A stretch of 6,942 nucleotides of DNA, taken from positions 1-6,942 of the forward strand of contig JAPPOW010000217.1 of assembly GCA_028817775.1 (NCBI GenBank), given 5' to 3'. Below are positions 1-4,653 of the stretch, in pieces. The DNA is from Candidatus Melainabacteria bacterium. Lineage in GTDB: Bacteria; Cyanobacteriota; Vampirovibrionia; LMEP-6097. Below the pieces are notes generated by a model. That model was not told where the DNA came from. It saw only the letters and a list, made by a program, of their open reading frames with translations, and did no database searches. Both the position numbers and the translations under genes were made by a program. Numbering within the stretch: position 1 is the stretch's first letter; each line of letters begins with the position of its first letter.

Positions 1-1
1 G

Positions 2-31
2 TTTTAATTAAAGTTGCTTGTTTTTTATACT
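2..31 (+). promoter_or_regulatory. Possible promoter for the operon, with the -10 box almost on the start codon
   Basis: TATACT at 26-31 is one base from the sigma-70 -10 consensus. The -35 position (about 2-9) holds only TTTTAATT, a poor match, so the call rests mainly on the -10 box. If it is real, transcription would start around 37-40, at or next to the ATG at 40, giving a leaderless mRNA. No Shine-Dalgarno sequence precedes that ATG, which fits. AT-rich DNA produces such boxes by chance, and the true promoter could lie left of the window. Confidence 0.25.
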
Positions 32-39
32 CAATTATC

Positions 40-1323
40 ATGGAACTCTATAAAACAAAAATAAAGTATTTGATCAAGTTGAATGGGAAACTTAGTCGGA
101 GACTGTGTTTGAACTCGATATTCTTAGTCTTGGGCCTGATTTTAAATTTTTTGAGTCCAGTTTCTGCTGCAAGAAACAAATTAAAAGCAATTTATTTTAA
201 CTCAGAAAATTCAATAGTGCTTGAAGCAGAAAATAAACTTGAGATCAAACTAACTGGTCCAGACACTATTTTAATAGGTAATAGCAAGTTGTCCGGAGAG
301 ATACCAAGATTTCTTGACGGACAAAACTTTGATCTGGAAATTTCTAAAACTAAATCTGAGGATAGAGCTTTTTGGTCATTCAAGGATCAGGTGCTAATCC
401 AAATCAAATCAGATACTGGGCAAGCTTACCAAGTTGAGACCAGAGCGATACTGGAAGATCAGGCTTATGAGATTAGTTTTGCGCCACTAGCTTTTGCTGA
501 TAATCCTACTAAGGAGATAGTGGAACTCTCTGCCAAGATTGATGAGAGTATTGAGCATCAAGCCAGAGAGGGTAAATTAGATAAATTTGTCACTGAGCTT
601 GATTCGGATACTGCTAATGATTTACTTGAGAATGAAGAATTTCAAGTACTCAATCAAGAAAAACAAAACTCGACAGCTTTGGTGCATCTAGCCGATAATT
701 TGGTTAAGCATGGAGAACTTGATGAAGCACTTGCTGCATACCGGGAAGCGCTTGAACTTAATCCTGATAATCACAATGCTCAACTCGGGCTAGCTAAGTT
801 AAGTCCAGATGAAGAAGAGAGTTTGCGTAATTATTTAAGCAGTATTGATGATGATGCTTTGCTGGCAGTCTCAGAGAGCTGGTTTAAGCAAGGACAGGAA
901 TCGCGTGATATGAAATCAATTGCCAAGGGCTCGGTTGCTTATCAATTTGCAATTCTTAAAAATCCGCAGGATGCTAGTTACCGTTATCAATATGCACAAG
1001 CACTAGATAGTTCTGGTCCTAATTTTTATGAGCAAGCAGCTCAGCGTTACCTCGAGGCAGCAGTCTTGGCTAAGCAAGAATTTCTTGCTGGCATTGAGAC
1101 TCGTGAAACTTTGTTGCGTGATGCTACAGAGGCTTTGATTTTGACTAAAGTCAAACAAGGGGATTTTATTACTGCAACTAAGTTTTGTAATTCATACCTT
1201 AATTTAGGTTTCAAAAAATTCCAGAGTGGTAAATCGATTCTTGGCTTGATGAAGGAACTTGAAGCTAACCGTAATCCTTTTCGTAAGGAGCTTGCGATGT
1301 TAGGAGGTTATAGCTTTGATTAG
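40..1323 (+). CDS. Secreted TPR-repeat protein of the Tad pilus operon
   Basis: This 427-residue protein is predicted to be exported and to act as a TPR scaffold outside the cytoplasm. The N-terminus has a basic stretch (residues 5-21), a hydrophobic core (about 24-38) and a likely signal peptidase I site after Val-Ser-Ala at 41-43. No lipobox is evident, unlike the TadD lipoprotein of classical tad loci. Residues 45-150 look beta-rich and are not recognised. Residues 211-244 form a clear TPR hairpin (HLADNLVKHGELDEALAAY, then ALELNPDN). Residues 279-345 look like further degenerate TPR helices. It opens the visible operon and overlaps the next gene by 8 nt. By position and fold it could play a TadD-like role in pilus assembly, but that is inference. 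The ATG has no Shine-Dalgarno sequence, which may reflect a leaderless transcript. The signal peptide is unusually far from the N-terminus, so an internal non-ATG start such as TTG at 70 or 79 is possible. Confidence 0.8.
   Translation: MELYKTKIKYLIKLNGKLSRRLCLNSIFLVLGLILNFLSPVSAARNKLKAIYFNSENSIVLEAENKLEIKLTGPDTILIGNSKLSGEIPRFLDGQNFDLEISKTKSEDRAFWSFKDQVLIQIKSDTGQAYQVETRAILEDQAYEISFAPLAFADNPTKEIVELSAKIDESIEHQAREGKLDKFVTELDSDTANDLLENEEFQVLNQEKQNSTALVHLADNLVKHGELDEALAAYREALELNPDNHNAQLGLAKLSPDEEESLRNYLSSIDDDALLAVSESWFKQGQESRDMKSIAKGSVAYQFAILKNPQDASYRYQYAQALDSSGPNFYEQAAQRYLEAAVLAKQEFLAGIETRETLLRDATEALILTKVKQGDFITATKFCNSYLNLGFKKFQSGKSILGLMKELEANRNPFRKELAMLGGYSFD
1302..1308 (+). promoter_or_regulatory. 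Strong Shine-Dalgarno site that fixes a TTG start
   Basis: AGGAGGT is a full anti-16S match lying inside the end of the TPR gene, 7 nt before TTG at 1316. No ATG or GTG lies in frame nearby, and starting at this TTG gives a complete signal peptide. The site therefore decides the start of the following gene. Confidence 0.85.
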
Positions 1324-2260
1324 ACTGATCCTGATTTTAATTTTAAGTTTCAATCAGGCTACACAGGCTAGCTATAGCGAGCATCATGAATATCTCAATA
1401 AAATTATTGAGCCAGCAAGTACTTTGGCTCCGCGACTTCAAAGAGTTGAGCCAGCGGCTGAGCCTTGGTTTGAGCAAGCTGATAAACTACTCAATCCTAA
1501 TGAGCTTGGTAGTTATAGAGCTAGCTTTTTATTGAGTTTTGATGACTCTGGTTATATAGATGCTCTATCAGTGAAAGATTTAGCAGAAGATGATTTTGCT
1601 AAGTTTAAAGAATTTACAGCTCGTTTGTTAAGTTTGAAATTTGCTTCCTTGCCACAGGAGATTGATCCTAATGAAGTCTTTGAGATGGATGGTGAGCTCT
1701 TGTATCTTGATAGACCGTGTCATCCTGAGCCCTTTAGGGCGTCAGGATCTCATAGTGGCTACCAAGGAGATCCTGACGTCACAGCTTCGCTGTTCCTCAG
1801 GATGACATCGGAAACTCAGGATGACATAGAACTGGAATTAATTCATCCAAGCCATATTGATTATCCGGTCATAAGTGAAACCATCAAGTTCAAACTTGAT
1901 GATGCAATTTTAGAAACTCAAGTTTTGAGTTATGACCAAGAATTTATGTATCTTGCCTTGGCTAAACTAAGCCAAGGCGAGCAAGAATTTTACCAAGACA
2001 CAGTCTTGCGTATTGCTAGACCTAAGAAGAATTCCAAGACCATTGCAGCTACTGCAATTGGTGCTGGTCTAGTATCTGCAGCTAGTACAGGACTAGCCAT
2101 ATCTAGTTTAAGTTATGGTATTGCTCCAGCTGCAATGGGATTAGCTGGCATCAGTTCAGATTTAGTTCGTTCTAAACAAGAATTGCTGTCATTTAATCTT
2201 TCCAAGGGGGCTAAGGTGATAGTCGAGAGGGGAAATAAAACGAGAGGAGAAAAACAATGA
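1316..2260 (+). CDS. Secreted TonB-C-terminal-like protein with a REPIN-derived in-frame insertion
   Basis: This 314-residue protein starts at TTG, supported by the AGGAGGT site. Residues 1-18 are a short signal peptide, with probable cleavage after Ala-Thr-Gln-Ala. Residues about 66-132 resemble the TonB C-terminal fold: a strand (ASFLLSFDDSGYIDALSV), a helix with conserved-looking hydrophobics, then KFASLP. Residues 135-170 are translated from a palindromic repeat (see the entry at 1718-1827) and are almost certainly not original to the protein. Residues 183-235 look beta-rich, 241-280 are a Gly/Ala/Ser-rich segment that could be membrane-associated or glycine-zipper-like, and 288-304 form a last strand (LSFNLSKGAKVIVE). 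The stop overlaps the next ATG (ATGA), so the pilin-like gene is probably translationally coupled. A periplasmic or envelope-anchoring role for the pilus is plausible but inferred. It does not look like a true TonB, since it has no N-terminal proline-rich anchor. Confidence 0.75.
   Translation: MIRLILILILSFNQATQASYSEHHEYLNKIIEPASTLAPRLQRVEPAAEPWFEQADKLLNPNELGSYRASFLLSFDDSGYIDALSVKDLAEDDFAKFKEFTARLLSLKFASLPQEIDPNEVFEMDGELLYLDRPCHPEPFRASGSHSGYQGDPDVTASLFLRMTSETQDDIELELIHPSHIDYPVISETIKFKLDDAILETQVLSYDQEFMYLALAKLSQGEQEFYQDTVLRIARPKKNSKTIAATAIGAGLVSAASTGLAISSLSYGIAPAAMGLAGISSDLVRSKQELLSFNLSKGAKVIVERGNKTRGEKQ
1718..1827 (+). repeat. REPIN-like element: two inverted palindromic units plus a tail, inside a gene
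   Basis: The outer arms are perfect 12-bp inverted repeats: TGTCATCCTGAG at 1718-1729 and CTCAGGATGACA at 1796-1807. A second perfect 12-bp pair lies inside: CGTCAGGATCTC at 1740-1751 and GAGATCCTGACG at 1767-1778. Unit 1 (1718-1751) and unit 2 (1767-1807, inverted) therefore share both ends and differ only in their small inner hairpins, GCCC-TTTA-GGGC (1729-1740) and ACAGC-TTC-GCTGT (1781-1793). The core ATCCTGA/TCAGGAT occurs five times, at 1722, 1742, 1770, 1797 and 1816. A 13-bp end piece is repeated directly at 1796-1808 and 1815-1827. Inverted paired REP units are the hallmark of REPINs, and the GTCATCCTGAG end resembles dispersed repeats of several bacterial genomes (recalled, not searched). 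No RAYT transposase is in the window. Confidence 0.85.
1796..1827 (+). repeat. 13-bp direct repeat at the end of the REPIN-like element
   Basis: CTCAGGATGACAT occurs at 1796-1808 and again at 1815-1827, separated by 6 nt (CGGAAA), a 19-bp period. It looks like a partial extra copy of the element's end, either a remnant of a third unit or a slippage duplication. Confidence 0.8.
1952..1981 (+). other. 12-bp stem-loop inside the TonB-like gene
   Basis: GCCTTGGCT (1955-1963) pairs perfectly with AGCCAAGGC (1970-1978) across the 6-nt loop AAACTA. A T-G wobble and two more pairs extend the stem to 1952-1981. The 9-bp direct repeat CAAGAATTT flanks it at 1937-1945 and 1982-1990, 45 bp apart and so in frame. 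No T-run follows, so it is not an intrinsic terminator. It may be an mRNA structure or the trace of a small insertion, or it may be chance. Confidence 0.5.
2245..2249 (+). promoter_or_regulatory. Shine-Dalgarno site of the pilin-like gene
   Basis: AGGAG lies 7 nt before ATG at 2257, within a purine-rich run. Together with the in-frame TAA at 2236-2238 and the absence of any start codon between them, it fixes the start of the pilin-like gene and rules out a missing N-terminal leader. Confidence 0.85.
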
Positions 2261-2451
2261 AGGAAGTACTAATTTATGGTGCTCTGGTTGCGGCAATTCT
2301 CGGTGCTTCAGTGCCGGTGATCCAAAACCTTACTAATAAAGCTGGTGATTTGAGTACTCAAATCAATACTAAAGTTGATGCAGAATCTCAGAAGATTTCA
2401 GATCTTCTTACCAATTCTGGTGGTTCTGGCAATTCTGGCTCAGGCACTTAA
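2257..2451 (+). CDS. Flp-pilin-like small membrane peptide without a leader
   Basis: This 64-residue protein is probably the pilin, or a pilin-like subunit, of this Tad system. Residues 4-21 form a hydrophobic helix beginning IYGALVAAIL, which recalls the EYGLIAALI opening of Flp pilins. It continues into an amphipathic stretch (NKAGDLSTQINTKV) like the end of Flp subunits, then ends in a Gly/Ser-rich tail (residues 53-64). In canonical Flp prepilins a basic leader ends in Gly and is cut by a TadV-type peptidase before a segment carrying Glu-Tyr. Here the protein starts straight at the helix, the residue before Tyr7 is Ile, and the only nearby Glu is residue 3. The gene lies directly before cpaB, as flp genes commonly lie upstream of the assembly genes. 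Alternatively it is a small membrane accessory protein. Family assignment is by eye on a short sequence. Confidence 0.65.
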   Translation: MKEVLIYGALVAAILGASVPVIQNLTNKAGDLSTQINTKVDAESQKISDLLTNSGGSGNSGSGT

Positions 2452-2458
2452 AACTAAC

Positions 2459-2464
2459 TAAGGA
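2459..2464 (+). promoter_or_regulatory. Shine-Dalgarno site of cpaB
   Basis: TAAGGA lies 6 nt before ATG at 2471 in the 19-nt gap after the pilin-like gene. It is a moderate match that supports this start. Confidence 0.6.
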
Positions 2465-2470
2465 ATATCT

Positions 2471-3340
2471 ATGTCAACAATTCAATCTGAATATGGAAGC
2501 GGGCAGCTTACCCGCTTCCTCTGGGGCTTGTCGTTCAAAAATCGCAAGATTTTGATTGCAGTAATGATAGTGCTGATCTTGGCATCAGCGCTGCTACTGG
2601 CACAGAAGTTCATTGCTATGGAGCTGCAGCTTAAGCAGCTTAGCCGCTATGAACCAATCTACGTACTGGGACTTAAGCGTGATCTTAATATCGGTGATGT
2701 CATTAGTTCATCTGATCTCAAGCCAATTATTTTCTATAAGCAAGAGTTTGCCAAGCAGCAACACGCTGATGGGCAGCCTTCCTATATCAAAGCTAACTAT
2801 AATCCAGAGACTCATGCTTTGGGTGGCTATAGTGAAATTCTGGGACGAGTAGTCAAGACCCCAGTCTATGCCGGTTCAATGCTACGTCAGGAACACTTGG
2901 CACCAGCAGGAACTATGCCTGGTTTGATTAATTTGATTGAAGAGAATCATAGTTTACTTGATGTTTCGGTACCACAAAAAGGTTTCAATGTATTTATTAA
3001 ACCTGGTGACAGAGTAGATTTGTTTCAAGTTGGCAAGCTTGGCTCTAAATTAATTGCTAGTAAGGTCAAGGTGATCCTGGTGGATTCGCAAGCCTTAGGC
3101 AAAGCACCAATGCGAGTGCCAGTGGATAGTAAAGCCAGACGGCAACTGACAATCTCTGTGCCAGAACAGCTCTTTAGTAATGTCAGTCGTGCACTTAAGG
3201 CTAAGAATCTGGTGGTTACTTACAAGAACAAAGAGGCTGAAGAAATTAATGACCAAACTTATTCGCCAAGACCAAGTAGATCCTTGTTTCAATCTTTGTT
3301 GATGATCCAAGGTCCCAAAAAGGAGCTCTTTGCCAAATGA
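2471..3340 (+). CDS. cpaB: Tad/Flp pilus assembly protein CpaB (RcpC family)
   Basis: This 289-residue protein is anchored in the inner membrane and is expected to act in the periplasm in Tad pilus assembly, usually in association with the outer-membrane secretin. Residues 1-26 are cytoplasmic and basic, and 27-46 form a single membrane helix. Residues 61-144 are the SAF domain, seen as the strand YVLGLKRDLNIGDVISSSDL and later ILGRVVKTPVYAGSMLRQEHL, the usual CpaB signature of a transition step followed by 'grace' residues. Residues about 158-251 match the RcpC/CpaB C-terminal domain (SLLDVSVPQKGF, then IKPGDRVDLF). The spacer at 90-118 is somewhat longer than typical. Length fits the family (roughly 250-350 residues). 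A strong hairpin lies in codons 9-17. The stop overlaps the next gene as ATGA. No secretin gene follows, although cpaC is the usual neighbour. Confidence 0.9.
   Translation: MSTIQSEYGSGQLTRFLWGLSFKNRKILIAVMIVLILASALLLAQKFIAMELQLKQLSRYEPIYVLGLKRDLNIGDVISSSDLKPIIFYKQEFAKQQHADGQPSYIKANYNPETHALGGYSEILGRVVKTPVYAGSMLRQEHLAPAGTMPGLINLIEENHSLLDVSVPQKGFNVFIKPGDRVDLFQVGKLGSKLIASKVKVILVDSQALGKAPMRVPVDSKARRQLTISVPEQLFSNVSRALKAKNLVVTYKNKEAEEINDQTYSPRPSRSLFQSLLMIQGPKKELFAK
2495..2519 (+). other. 9-bp GC-rich stem-loop just inside cpaB
   Basis: GGAAGCGGG (2495-2503) pairs perfectly with CCCGCTTCC (2511-2519) around the 7-nt loop CAGCTTA. It starts 24 nt into the cpaB reading frame, close to where an initiating ribosome ends. 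No T-run follows, so it is not a terminator. Its position between a small pilin-like gene and the assembly genes would suit an RNA-stability or translation-damping element, but that function is inferred. Confidence 0.55.
3321..3325 (+). promoter_or_regulatory. Shine-Dalgarno-like site of tadZ
   Basis: AGGAG lies 11 nt before ATG at 3337. The spacing is long, so coupling through the ATGA overlap with cpaB probably helps initiation. Confidence 0.5.
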
Positions 3341-4653
3341 CAGATATTTTATTTGCTTCAGAAACAGAACTTAATCCAGAACTAAGATTGTCACAGTCTG
3401 AGATCGCTCACCGCTCTTATTCAATGACTCAGGCGATCAAGTTTTCTAGAGTGCTTGAAGTGCTTAAGCATAGCTCAATCAATATTGTGCTGATCAATGC
3501 GCATGAGCGTAAGCTGGAAGCCTATGAGCTGGCACGCGAGATTAAAGAAAACTTTCGTGGTGCCATCAAGACCTTTGTATATTTGCCTAATTCAAGCGCC
3601 AATGAAGGTAGTAGATTTGGTTTGGTCAATGCTGAAGTTGAGGATGAGCAGAGTATCAAGACCATTGCTGACAAGCTTTGTCCTAAGAAAGATCGTGATT
3701 ATATTTTAGAGGAGAATATAACCTCCTTCTATTCACTTTCTGGTGGGGCAGGTTCAAGTTTTATTGCAATTCTATTAAGCTATGCACTAGAACAAGAAAA
3801 GGTTCTGCTACTAGAGAGCAATAATAATTTTAGTATTCGTGATAGCTTACAGATCCCAACTCAACTGGCGCTCTTGAGTAGAGATAGGAGCAAAGAAATT
3901 AATCAAGTTAGAGACTTAGATTGGTTTATGTCCTATGTTTCTAAAGCTAAGCGTTTTACTAACTTGCATTATTTAAATTTGTTTGCCAATATCAAACAAC
4001 GTAATCAATATTTGTCGCAAGCAGCCAAATTTAGTACTGAACTTTCAAATAAATTAGAGGAGCTGGCTGAAGCCAAGTTGGATTTGTTTGCTGCACAGGA
4101 ATTTAGATCCAAATTACTCAATATTGCAAATTCATTACAACTGCTTAACCGGGAGCTTGAGGGTGAATCTTTCTCCTTATTTGATGAGCTGGTACAGCTA
4201 GGCTCTAAATTAAGCAAGATCATGTTCTTTGATTTATCGCAAGATATTTTAAGCCCGCTCAACAAACAGCTCTTGAAGTTCTCTAAAAATATAGTAGTGG
4301 TTTTTAGAGATGGTCAGTCGATGAAACAAGAATACTTAGAGCACAAAGCCTATCTCGAGAATTACAATCTTAATATCATTCCGGTACTAGCGCCTGCTTA
4401 CTATCATTATCAGAACTACCAAAAACTTAGCGCCCAAGAATGGATTTCAATTTTGGGTGAAGTGCCAGTGATATATCCATATTGCCCTGATCAAGTGACT
4501 AGCTTTTTGATTGAAGGCGAACAATTAGCTAAATCAAGCCCACTGATGAACTTTGCTCAAGAATTATTAAGCAGGCTTGCAATAAGCGCTAGACCATCAA
4601 TGTCGCGTCCTAGCTCGGGTTTACTTAAATTACTGGTAGGTGCCAATGCTTGA
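3337..4653 (+). CDS. cpaE: CpaE/TadZ-like pilus localisation protein with a degenerate ATPase site
   Basis: TadZ/CpaE proteins place the Tad machine at the cell pole and belong to the ParA/MinD superfamily, with an N-terminal receiver-like domain. Residues 1-115 here fit such a domain (strand ILFASE, then INIVLINAHERK and IKTFVYLP). The phospho-acceptor Asp is not evident, as is common in TadZ. Residues 128-170 align with the P-loop region, but the deviant Walker A (KGGxGKT/S) has become SGGAGSSF at 135-142, so both lysines are gone. The usual Asp-rich strand after it is ESNNNF (160-165). A Walker-B-like strand IMFFD is at 295-299. Residues about 218-280 form a long helical, partly coiled-coil-like insertion. 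It lies between CpaB and CpaF, the normal Tad order apart from the absent secretin. It is probably a pseudo-ATPase scaffold. Assignment relies on position plus fold pattern. Confidence 0.8.
   Translation: MTDILFASETELNPELRLSQSEIAHRSYSMTQAIKFSRVLEVLKHSSINIVLINAHERKLEAYELAREIKENFRGAIKTFVYLPNSSANEGSRFGLVNAEVEDEQSIKTIADKLCPKKDRDYILEENITSFYSLSGGAGSSFIAILLSYALEQEKVLLLESNNNFSIRDSLQIPTQLALLSRDRSKEINQVRDLDWFMSYVSKAKRFTNLHYLNLFANIKQRNQYLSQAAKFSTELSNKLEELAEAKLDLFAAQEFRSKLLNIANSLQLLNRELEGESFSLFDELVQLGSKLSKIMFFDLSQDILSPLNKQLLKFSKNIVVVFRDGQSMKQEYLEHKAYLENYNLNIIPVLAPAYYHYQNYQKLSAQEWISILGEVPVIYPYCPDQVTSFLIEGEQLAKSSPLMNFAQELLSRLAISARPSMSRPSSGLLKLLVGANA
4636..4640 (+). promoter_or_regulatory. Shine-Dalgarno-like site favouring ATG 4646 for cpaF
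   Basis: GTAGG lies 5 nt before ATG at 4646. A GTG at 4640 overlaps this motif and would have nothing comparable upstream, so ATG 4646 is the better start. Confidence 0.55.

Noticed and set aside
1718..1827. Direct and inverted repeats as a CRISPR array or an attachment site
   Set aside because: Units are inverted pairs with palindromic arms, without uniform spacers, and there are no cas or integrase genes nearby. REPIN-like organisation explains them better.
2495..2519. Hairpin as an intrinsic terminator after the pilin-like gene
   Set aside because: It is inside cpaB and no T-run follows, so termination is unlikely. It is kept only as a possible RNA-stability or translation element.
2613..2852. 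Plus-strand open frames overlapping cpaB (2613-2852) and tadZ (3497-3709)
   Set aside because: Out of frame with proteins that have clear CpaB and TadZ patterns, with no family resemblance of their own.
4005..4265. Antisense open frame of 86 codons within tadZ, and similar minus-strand frames at 192-383, 3095-3310 and 5464-5685
   Set aside because: They lie entirely inside well-supported plus-strand genes, have Ser/Leu-rich low-complexity translations typical of reverse-complement reading, and no recognisable motifs.
4640..4646. GTG at 4640 as the cpaF start
   Set aside because: It overlaps the GTAGG motif that is correctly spaced for ATG 4646 and adds only two residues.
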